Assembly: GCA_030640155.1 (NCBI GenBank)
Contig: DAOWJX010000351.1
Coordinates: 1-10,030, forward strand
Direction: 5' to 3'
DNA length: 10,030 nt
Source of the DNA: Candidatus Aegiribacteria sp.
GTDB lineage: Bacteria > Fermentibacterota > Fermentibacteria > Fermentibacterales > JCC-6
Shown here one piece after another: positions 1 through 6,382 of this stretch; position 1 is the stretch's first letter, and each line of letters opens with the position of its first letter. A model generated the notes under the pieces. That model saw only the letters and a list, made by a program, of their open reading frames with translations. It searched no databases and was not told the origin of the DNA. The position numbers and the translations under genes are program-made.

Positions 1-842
1 ATTGGGAAGTTGCGGACGAGCTTTTCCCAGTAGGAGACCATCTCTTCTGAAGTAAGACCGGAGGGATCACACCCGTGCATATAGTATTTCCCGTCATGGT
101 ACATTTCGCTGGCTGCGGGATCAAGAGCCAGAAAGATATCTTCTCCCGGTGTGTATCCGGCATCAAGGATTCCCTTCATTATGAAATCAAGAGCCGCTTC
201 GTTTGATGGCAGATCCGGGGCCAGTCCACCTTCATCCCCCACGGTTGTTTGAAGCCCCATGTCAGTAGACTGCTTTCTCAGAGCGTGAAAAATCTCGGTA
301 CCTGCCTGAAGCGCTCTGCTGAATGTTCTGAAACCCGCGGGTACAATCATGAACTCCTGAAGATCTATAGGGTTTGACGCATGTTTTCCTCCATTGAGAA
401 TATTCATGCCCGGTACAGGAAGAAGCCTTGCTGAAGGTCCGCCCAGATATCGATATAGAGGAAGCCCCAGATGGCTGGCAGCAGCCCTGGAGACAGCCAT
501 TGATACAGCAAGCGTAGCGTTTGCGCCCAGTTTTTCCTTATTTGAAGTACCGTCAAGCTCAATCATGATTCCATCAATGCGAGCCTGGTTCAGAGCGGAG
601 AGCCCTGTAATTTCAGGTGCTATCAGCATTTCTATATTCTTTACAGCTTTAAGAACACCCTTTCCTCCGTAAGCTTTTTCTTTATCCCTTAATTCAACAG
701 CTTCATGTTCACCGGTTGAGGCGCCGCTTGGTACGGAAGCTCTACCCCATCCCCCATTGAGGAGGAAAACCTCAGCTTCAACAGTAGGATTTCCTCTTGA
801 GTCTAGTATCTGTCGAGCACGAATTTCTACAATGTCAGGCAT
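1..842 (-). CDS. eno: Enolase (2-phosphoglycerate dehydratase), N-terminal ~280 residues, 3' end outside the window
   Basis: Enolase interconverts 2-phosphoglycerate and phosphoenolpyruvate in glycolysis; it is a cytoplasmic Mg2+ enzyme. The reverse-strand translation starts MPDIVEIRARQILDSRGNPT, the usual enolase N-terminus. It continues with the mobile loop PSGASTGEHEAVELRD, the segment LNGGKHASN, DLQEF with the conserved Glu, GDEGGLAPDL with the catalytic Glu, and ALDPAASEMY with the first metal-binding Asp. The C-terminal metal ligands and catalytic Lys lie beyond the left edge, so about one third of the usual ~430 residues is missing. The start is the ATG at 840-842, with a Shine-Dalgarno (complement of 849-855, GGAAGGA) six bases upstream. 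It lies 65 bases after the HD-GYP regulator on the same strand. That AT-rich gap has only weak promoter-like hexamers, so readthrough and an own promoter are both possible. One oddity is Gly in PVPGMN, where most bacterial enolases have Met (PVPMMN). Identity is very secure. Confidence 0.97.
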   Translation of the reverse strand, partial: MPDIVEIRARQILDSRGNPTVEAEVFLLNGGWGRASVPSGASTGEHEAVELRDKEKAYGGKGVLKAVKNIEMLIAPEITGLSALNQARIDGIMIELDGTSNKEKLGANATLAVSMAVSRAAASHLGLPLYRYLGGPSARLLPVPGMNILNGGKHASNPIDLQEFMIVPAGFRTFSRALQAGTEIFHALRKQSTDMGLQTTVGDEGGLAPDLPSNEAALDFIMKGILDAGYTPGEDIFLALDPAASEMYHDGKYYMHGCDPSGLTSEEMVSYWEKLVRNFP

Positions 843-907
843 CGATGGTCCTTCCGGTCAAAATAAGTAAGAGCAGAATTATTAAATATACTATTTTGCG
901 GGGAATA

Positions 908-2890
908 TCATGAAAAAGAGAATCTATTCACTCCTCTGGAGATGTACTCGCTGATTATACTTTCAGGGGTTCTTGTTTCAAGTACATCCAGAAATGTCTC
1001 AGCAACCCCCGGGTCGAACTGAGAGCCGATGTTTTTCCGTATTTCACTGAGAGCGTATTCAATTCCGGGAGCCTTTCGGTATACCCTGTCGGAAGTCATG
1101 GCATCAAAGCAGTCAGCAACGGCGATAATCCGGGCGTGATGTGGAATATTGTCTTTTTCGAGACCGAATGGATATCCTCCGCCATCGTACCGTTCATGAT
1201 GATATCTTACCGTATCGATGAAACTGCCGAAGGCGGTGACCGGTCTCAGGATTCTATAGCCGGTTTCAGGATGCATTCTGATGATATCGAATTCTTCAGA
1301 TGTAAGGTTTCCTTCTTTATTCAATATTGACTCGGGTATGCCGATCTTGCCGATGTCATGCAGCAGCGCTGCATGGTGCAGAAGCTTGATCTCTCTGACA
1401 GGAAGATGCAGGTGAGATGCAATAGTCATTACGTAAGCCGCAACATTTCTTGAATGGTCGCTTGTATACGGATCTTTCGCGTCAACTGCGCTGGCCAGAG
1501 CGAAGATAGCCTGGGTATAATTCGTTTCACTTGTCTCGAATAGATAAGCGTTGCTGAGCGCCATTGCCGCGTGTCGCACCAGAATCGATAAATAAGAGCT
1601 ATCATGAAAGAGTATTTTCTCATGAGACCAGTTTGCGAGGACCATCATTCCCCTTAAACTTCCGAATTTGCTCAGATCAAGAATTTCAAGGTTTGGAGGA
1701 GATTCCCAGTCAGGAACCCTGGTGCAGGCGAAAGAATCTCTAACACCGCTATCGAGGTATTGACTGACAGTCACAGGTTCCTGAGTCTGCTCAAGGAGTT
1801 CACGAAGGTCGGAGTTGAGAATCTTTTCAGGTATGTCAGATCTGACCATGGTATAGCTCAGGGGAAGCATATCCTTCCCGCTGAGAAAGACGCCAAACAG
1901 ATCAAAAGGAATCATCGTTCTGAGTCCTTTGACAATAGATGACAGCACCTGTTTGGTATCAAGTGAAGAAGAGAATTCTCCCGCAAGAATGTTTACCTGT
2001 GACAGGTTATCGGCATGCCCGCGAAGATTTGAAGTAAGCCTGTAATTCATTAACTGATTCCCTGCTTGTGCCGCGAAAAGCCCCAGCAGCTTAAGGTCTC
2101 TGACAGTAAAAGAGGCTGGTATTGAAGATCTGGCAATCATGCAAACTCCAAGATTACCATCAGGGCTGGGAATGGCAGCAGCCATAAGAGATGATATAGA
2201 AGTATTTTCCGGAAGGGAAAGATCGGTGTATTCTCCTGCAAGAATACCTCCTTCAGTGTTTAGAGCTTTCCGGCTGAAAGATTTCCATTCATTGTCACTG
2301 AGAAGATCTTCTTTCCCAAATTCACAGATTTTGGTAACACTGCTCTCACCAGGAGTTTTCGCAAGATATATTCTTGCGGAGTCTCCTCTGAATGTGTGTT
2401 CCAGAGCCTGAACAAGAGTCTCCAGGAATGCCTGTCGGGAATGTTTCGAGATATTGATATTCACCGTAAGATTGTAAAGATCCTTTAGTTCAGGAGAGGG
2501 AAGAACAGACAGCTGCTTTTTCCGGAACTCAAAGGCTCTTCCCACAGTCTGGCTCAGTTCCACCATCGAGAAAGGCTTGGTTATGAAGTCAAAAGCGCCC
2601 CTCTGTATAGCATCTTTTGCGAGGTCAATTGATCCGTGGCCGGTAATCAGAATAACCAGGGTATCGGGATACTTTACACGAATTTCAGAAGCCAGCTCCA
2701 GCCCGCCCATATCAGGCATCATGATATCGCTGAGGACAAGGCTGAAAGAAGTGGTCTGCATTATCGAAAGCGCTATGTTGCCGTTCTCAGCCTCGTCGAT
2801 TTCAAAATCCTGCAATTCAAGAACTTCTCTGCAGAGAGTTCTGATAGAGATGTCATCATCGACAACAAGAATTCTGGTGTTTTCACTCAT
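908..2890 (-). CDS. Response regulator: receiver - two GAF-like domains - HD-GYP cyclic-di-GMP phosphodiesterase
   Basis: Predicted cytoplasmic signalling protein that hydrolyses cyclic-di-GMP under control of receiver phosphorylation. The receiver (about residues 5-120) keeps the acidic pair D11/D12, phosphoacceptor D55 (LVLSDIMMPD), T83 and K105. Residues about 140-285 and 295-450 look like two GAF-type sensor modules (each ends in a helix such as AAQAGNQLMNYRL or AAMALSNAYLFE), but ligands cannot be inferred. The C-terminal HD-GYP domain (about 455-640) has H479, the HD pair H511/D512 in HDIGKIGIPE, H540 in HPETG, HH564-565 in YHHERYDGGGYP, and D593 in ADCFDAMTSDRVYR. All signature residues seen are those of active phosphodiesterases. 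The ATG start overlaps the end of the upstream sigma-54 regulator by 8 bases (ATGAGTGA), with only a weak AAAGG about 11 bases upstream, which points to translational coupling. No DNA-binding domain is present. It could also act on other cyclic dinucleotides (some HD-GYP proteins do), but c-di-GMP is the default reading. Confidence 0.93.
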   Translation of the reverse strand: MSENTRILVVDDDISIRTLCREVLELQDFEIDEAENGNIALSIMQTTSFSLVLSDIMMPDMGGLELASEIRVKYPDTLVILITGHGSIDLAKDAIQRGAFDFITKPFSMVELSQTVGRAFEFRKKQLSVLPSPELKDLYNLTVNINISKHSRQAFLETLVQALEHTFRGDSARIYLAKTPGESSVTKICEFGKEDLLSDNEWKSFSRKALNTEGGILAGEYTDLSLPENTSISSLMAAAIPSPDGNLGVCMIARSSIPASFTVRDLKLLGLFAAQAGNQLMNYRLTSNLRGHADNLSQVNILAGEFSSSLDTKQVLSSIVKGLRTMIPFDLFGVFLSGKDMLPLSYTMVRSDIPEKILNSDLRELLEQTQEPVTVSQYLDSGVRDSFACTRVPDWESPPNLEILDLSKFGSLRGMMVLANWSHEKILFHDSSYLSILVRHAAMALSNAYLFETSETNYTQAIFALASAVDAKDPYTSDHSRNVAAYVMTIASHLHLPVREIKLLHHAALLHDIGKIGIPESILNKEGNLTSEEFDIIRMHPETGYRILRPVTAFGSFIDTVRYHHERYDGGGYPFGLEKDNIPHHARIIAVADCFDAMTSDRVYRKAPGIEYALSEIRKNIGSQFDPGVAETFLDVLETRTPESIISEYISRGVNRFSFS

Positions 2891-4265
2891 CCTGAGAATT
2901 ACCTTTATCCTTTTGAATGTTGTAATGTTTCATCCGCGCAAGAAGAGTAGTCCGTTTCAGCCCGAGCATATTCGCTGTGCTGGTTTTATTTCCACCGCTC
3001 TTCTTCAGCGCATTAGTGATATAGTGCTTTTCAATGCTGCTCAACAGTGAGTCAAGATTCACCAGTTCTGCTGTCGGAGTCAAATCGGGAAAATCTTCCT
3101 TCGAACATGTGATTCTGTCCGGAAGATCATGCAGTTCTACCTGCTCACTGTTACATAGAACAGATGCCCGTTCCATGGTGTTTTCCAGCTCACGCACATT
3201 GCCGGGCCAATGGTAGGACAGAAGTGCTGAAACAACGCTGGATGAAAGAGTAAGTTTCCTTGAATGCTCCGAACCTGCCAGTCTTGAAAGGAAAAACTCC
3301 GAAAGTGGTATAATATCATCTAACCTTTGCCTGAGTGGAGGTATATGGATCTCAATCACATTCAACCTGTAATAAAGGTCTTCTCTGAATGTTTTGCTGC
3401 TAATGGCTTGTTCAAGATTAATATTCGTTGCCGCTACCAGCCTGACATCTGTTTTTACAACATCAGAGCTTCCTACCGGTGAAAACTCACCGTCCTGAAG
3501 TACCCTGAGGAGCTTAACCTGCATGGCTAGGCTCATATTGCCAACTTCATCAAGGAAAAGAGAGCCTCCGTCCGCTACATGAAACCTTCCGTGAGATGTA
3601 GTTATCGCACCGGTGAAAGCACCTTTTACATGCCCGAACAGCTCACTCTCCAGAAGCCCTTCCGGAATTGCGCCTGAATTAACGGTGACGAATTGCTGTG
3701 TTGAGCGTCTGGAATTGCGGTGAATTGCCCTTGCTACAAGTTCCTTTCCTGTGCCGCTTTCTCCAGTGATAAGGATTGTGCTCTCCGTCCTCCCCACCCG
3801 CGTGACCATGTCCATGATATCTTCCATACTGGTGCTCTGGTAAACAATCTGATAAAGATCCTTGTATTGACAGCGCTTTGTTGAGGATCTCAGAGCTTGT
3901 TTAACTGCACTTATCAGAGCTCCGGAAGTAAACGGTTTGGGCAGGTAATCAAGAGCGCCTTTGCGGATAGCTTCCTTTGTACTCTCTATACTTGCGAAAC
4001 CGGTTATCACGATCACCGGAAGGAAAGGGTATTTTCTTCTGACTATATCAAGAATTTCGATGCCAGAGATATCAGGAAGCCTGATATCAGTGATAATGAG
4101 ATCAAAAGTGTTTTCCGCTCTGAGCTTTCGAAGGGCATCCCTGCCGCAGTTAGCCGTATCACATTGATATTCCGACAACTCAAGTGTTCTCTTAAGAGAG
4201 GATGTAATTGATATCTCATCATCGATTACCAGTATTCTGCTTTTCTTCGTATTATTCATATTCAT
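2883..4265 (-). CDS. NtrC-family sigma-54-dependent response regulator with intact receiver
   Basis: Transcription activator predicted to be phosphorylated by an unlinked histidine kinase and to open sigma-54 promoters using ATP. Numbered from the ATG at 4265 (460 residues): the receiver spans about 8-125 with acidic pair D15/D16, phosphoacceptor D60 (LIITDIRLPD), T88 and K110. The AAA+ domain spans about 140-370, with Walker A GESGTGKE at 168-175, the sigma-54 contact loop GAFTGA at 215-220, Walker B SLFLDE (D239/E240), REDLYYRL carrying the arginine finger, and WPGNVREL near 353. A Fis-type helix-turn-helix ends the protein (GGNKTSTANMLGLKRTTL). The reading frame extends to a TTG at 4286, but no Shine-Dalgarno supports that start; ATG at 4265 or 4259 fits better and agrees with a promoter whose predicted transcript begins near 4268. 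It is probably cotranscribed with the overlapping HD-GYP regulator. Domain call is secure; target genes and signal are unknown. Confidence 0.95.
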   Translation of the reverse strand: MNMNNTKKSRILVIDDEISITSSLKRTLELSEYQCDTANCGRDALRKLRAENTFDLIITDIRLPDISGIEILDIVRRKYPFLPVIVITGFASIESTKEAIRKGALDYLPKPFTSGALISAVKQALRSSTKRCQYKDLYQIVYQSTSMEDIMDMVTRVGRTESTILITGESGTGKELVARAIHRNSRRSTQQFVTVNSGAIPEGLLESELFGHVKGAFTGAITTSHGRFHVADGGSLFLDEVGNMSLAMQVKLLRVLQDGEFSPVGSSDVVKTDVRLVAATNINLEQAISSKTFREDLYYRLNVIEIHIPPLRQRLDDIIPLSEFFLSRLAGSEHSRKLTLSSSVVSALLSYHWPGNVRELENTMERASVLCNSEQVELHDLPDRITCSKEDFPDLTPTAELVNLDSLLSSIEKHYITNALKKSGGNKTSTANMLGLKRTTLLARMKHYNIQKDKGNSQDE

Positions 4266-4270
4266 GATGT

Positions 4271-5425
4271 ATGTATGGTAACACAATCCCGAGAGATGTC
4301 AATATTTTGACGAAACGTCACAAGACTAATAAAGCTATGTATGTAACAGGAATTATCCTTTCCGTGCTCTTTCTTATTTCTGTATCCTGCAGGAGCAGAC
4401 CTGAAGAAGGGGAGATTATCATTCGGGCGATCGATGTTCTGCCGAAACACACCGTTTCCACCGAACTGCCGGGTTCTGACAGTTCTTCAGTCTCCCAGGA
4501 TCAAATGATTGTTGCGACGGACACTTCTGTTGATACAATTCTTTCACCTGATTCATTGATAGCTCTTCAGGATTCACTGATGCCTGATACGTTAGAAATT
4601 CCTCGGATCGATTCCATTGTGCTGGAATACCAATGGAGCAGATTAGCTATTGAGATCAACGGTTCCATTTATGCCAGCCTTCGGGATGAAGTTGAATATC
4701 CTGATATCCTCGGCGCTCACATCGTGCGATGTATGTGGTGGGACACAGATCCATGGAGAGGTATGAACGCAGGAGATTCTCTCTATGTGCTGTACGGCGT
4801 GACCGGCAGGGAAAACCAGATTGCTGCGCTTCGTTATGTGCCAAAGGAAGGCACTTCGAATAATCCATTGTCGGTATACAGTTTCCAGATGACCGGAGAT
4901 AACTGGGCATCACACTATTATGCTGATGGAGCTGAAGTCATGCGATTTCTAAATTATATGCCGATTACCACATTCGAGGAAATGACCGGTCCCTACGGAG
5001 AACCCAGAGGCAATCACAGTCATGCTGGAGTAGACTACAAGGCTCCCGAAGGGACATCTGTACGAACCTGCAGGGGTGGAACTGTGACAAGAACAAATTG
5101 GAATTATGACTATAATGGAAATTGCGTGGAGATCAGTATTGGTGCCGGTTATACTGAGGTATTTCTTCACCTGAACGCGATTGCAGACGGTGTTATTCCG
5201 GGGGTTACGCTTCAGAAGGGAAATACAATCGGTTACGTAGGAACAACCGGAAGAACCTCAACTTCACCTCACCTGCATTATCAGATAAACGATGAAAACG
5301 GTAATCCAATCGACCCGTACCTGTTTTTCAGTTCTCACCGGAGGAATCTTCCCCTGTCCGATATGGATGCTTTTATGCAATTCCGGGACAGATGTGATGA
5401 ACAGATGCAAAAGGTTGCAGAATGA
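4271..5425 (+). CDS. M23 (LytM-type) peptidoglycan endopeptidase, probable lipoprotein or membrane-anchored
   Basis: Predicted zinc metallopeptidase that cuts peptidoglycan cross-links in the periplasm. Numbered from the ATG at 4271: residues 24-39 form a hydrophobic export segment ending in C40 (LISVSC), an imperfect lipobox because Ser rather than Leu is at -3. Residues about 45-115 are a Ser/Asp-rich, probably unstructured tether (SPDSLIALQDSLMPDTL). Residues about 120-230 resemble the domain that precedes the catalytic domain in MepM/OapA-type proteins (GDSLYVLYG, IAALRY, YYADGAEVMRFL). The M23 domain (about 235-352) has all expected residues: H251 and D255 in HAGVD, H300 in FLHL, and H334/H336 in PHLHY, so it should be active. 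The start is uncertain. ATG 4271 and TTG 4307 give a positively charged n-region (TKRHKTNK), whereas ATG 4337 gives an uncharged one; none has a strong Shine-Dalgarno. It is first in the plus-strand gene run and overlaps the glycosyltransferase by ATGA. Confidence 0.9.
   Translation: MYGNTIPRDVNILTKRHKTNKAMYVTGIILSVLFLISVSCRSRPEEGEIIIRAIDVLPKHTVSTELPGSDSSSVSQDQMIVATDTSVDTILSPDSLIALQDSLMPDTLEIPRIDSIVLEYQWSRLAIEINGSIYASLRDEVEYPDILGAHIVRCMWWDTDPWRGMNAGDSLYVLYGVTGRENQIAALRYVPKEGTSNNPLSVYSFQMTGDNWASHYYADGAEVMRFLNYMPITTFEEMTGPYGEPRGNHSHAGVDYKAPEGTSVRTCRGGTVTRTNWNYDYNGNCVEISIGAGYTEVFLHLNAIADGVIPGVTLQKGNTIGYVGTTGRTSTSPHLHYQINDENGNPIDPYLFFSSHRRNLPLSDMDAFMQFRDRCDEQMQKVAE
4275..4302 (-). promoter_or_regulatory. 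Putative sigma-70-type promoter for the minus-strand regulator operon
   Basis: On the minus strand a perfect -35 hexamer TTGACA (complement of 4297-4302) is followed after 16 bases by TACCAT (complement of 4275-4280), which matches 4 of 6 positions of the -10 consensus. Transcription would start near 4268, only a few bases before the ATG at 4265 or 4259, so the message would be leaderless or nearly so. This fits the absence of a Shine-Dalgarno there. It is a prediction from sequence only. Confidence 0.5.
4298..4320. promoter_or_regulatory. Overlapping perfect inverted repeats, candidate operator in the divergent region
   Basis: Two perfect inverted repeats share an arm: GTCAA-TATT-TTGAC (4298-4311) and TGACG-AAA-CGTCA (4308-4320). 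Together they form three alternating GTCA/TGAC half-sites. The first overlaps the -35 hexamer of the predicted minus-strand promoter, and the whole block lies just upstream of, or within, the 5' end of the divergent peptidase gene. This placement suits a repressor or autoregulatory site, but the binding protein is unknown. Short palindromes also arise by chance in AT-rich DNA. Confidence 0.35.
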
Positions 5426-6330
5426 GCAGAATCACAGTAATAACACTGAATTGGAATGGAAATGAAGTATTACGTGATATGATCAACTCTCTTGCTCCGC
5501 AATTGATAGAACTGGAGGCCAGACTGATTGTACTGGACAACTGTTCCACGGATGGGTCCGACAGAGCTGCTTTCGATGAGTTTGGCGGGGAACCATGGTT
5601 TTCCCTGATAAGAGCGGAGAGAAATCTTGGTTTTGCTGCCGGAGCGAACCTTGTTATTAATAATTCCGATGATGAAATACTTGTTCTGGCAAACAACGAT
5701 ACAGTTTTCGCTCCAGGAAGCCTGAAATTGCTTGTTGATGCTCTTGAGAGACATCCGGAAGCAGGCATGGCAGGACCTCGACTTCTATGGCCCGACGGAT
5801 CACTTCAACCATCCATGAGAGACTTTCCTTTTCCAGGGAAACTGATAAGAGAGCACCTGCCTTTTCTCAGGAAGAAAACAGCAATTCACTCTTTACATCT
5901 TAAGGAGCAGAAAGTTGACTGGCTTGTAGGAGCTGTCATGGCATTCCGCCGTAAAGCTCTATTCGACGCAGGGCTATTTGATGAAGACTATTTCTTCTAT
6001 CATGAGGAGACAGATCTGCAATACAGATTTTACAGATCCGGCTGGGAAGTGTGGTTTGTTCCAGCCGCTTCGGTTATTCACCTGGAAGGAGTATCGGCGC
6101 GTCAGATGTTTGGACAGGAAACCTGGCTGAGGTATATTCCAGGGAAAATACGGTTTCTCAGAAAACACGGAAAGTACGGCACTGTAACCGGTTTCAGGCT
6201 TTTTATGACCTTGCTTCACTCTTGCCGACTGCTTGCCGGAATGGTTAAGCCTGGTAAACGAAAGCACGATATCCGCTATACCATCTCGTACTGCCGGAAA
6301 GCCATAAGGTTGACATGGAAAAACAATTGA
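5422..6330 (+). CDS. GT2-family glycosyltransferase, rhamnosyltransferase-like
   Basis: Predicted GT-A-fold enzyme that moves a sugar from a nucleotide donor to a glycan or lipid-linked acceptor at the inner face of the cytoplasmic membrane. Visible motifs in order: VITLNWNG (6-13), VLDNCSTDGS (37-46), ERNLGFAAGAN (66-76), the DXD-equivalent NNDT (91-94), GPRLLWPDGSLQPS (118-131), WLVGAVMAFRR (167-177) and FFYHEETDLQYRFYRSGW (191-208), which carries the acidic catalytic segment. This order and spacing are typical of WbbL/RfbF-like dTDP-rhamnose transferases, but many related GT2 enzymes share it and the donor cannot be fixed. At 302 residues the length is normal. There is no clear transmembrane helix; the basic C-terminus (HGKYG... 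GKRKHD) with a hydrophobic stretch near 257-275 may attach it to the membrane. The start ATG overlaps the peptidase stop (ATGA), implying translational coupling. The carbamoyltransferase follows 52 bases later, suggesting a shared glycan product. Confidence 0.92.
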   Translation: MSRITVITLNWNGNEVLRDMINSLAPQLIELEARLIVLDNCSTDGSDRAAFDEFGGEPWFSLIRAERNLGFAAGANLVINNSDDEILVLANNDTVFAPGSLKLLVDALERHPEAGMAGPRLLWPDGSLQPSMRDFPFPGKLIREHLPFLRKKTAIHSLHLKEQKVDWLVGAVMAFRRKALFDAGLFDEDYFFYHEETDLQYRFYRSGWEVWFVPAASVIHLEGVSARQMFGQETWLRYIPGKIRFLRKHGKYGTVTGFRLFMTLLHSCRLLAGMVKPGKRKHDIRYTISYCRKAIRLTWKNN

Positions 6331-6382
6331 ATCTGCAGCAGTACAGGAAGCACACGGTAGTACAACATCGATCAGGAGCAAA

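Noticed and set aside
394..672. Plus-strand open frame of 92 codons opposite enolase
   Set aside because: It lies wholly antisense to a strongly conserved eno reading frame and its translation resembles no family I recognise.
2577..3050. Plus-strand open frame of 157 codons spanning the junction of the two response regulators
   Set aside because: Antisense to two well-supported genes, no ribosome binding site, and low-complexity Ser/Arg-rich composition typical of a shadow frame.
4266..4286. TTG at 4286 as the start of the sigma-54 regulator
   Set aside because: It adds only seven residues that are not part of the receiver fold, has no Shine-Dalgarno, and lies upstream of the predicted transcript start; ATG 4265 or 4259 is simpler.
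4298..4320. Intrinsic terminator in the divergent region
   Set aside because: The stems are only five base pairs, AT-rich and lack a T-run; both flanking genes point away, so no terminator is expected there.
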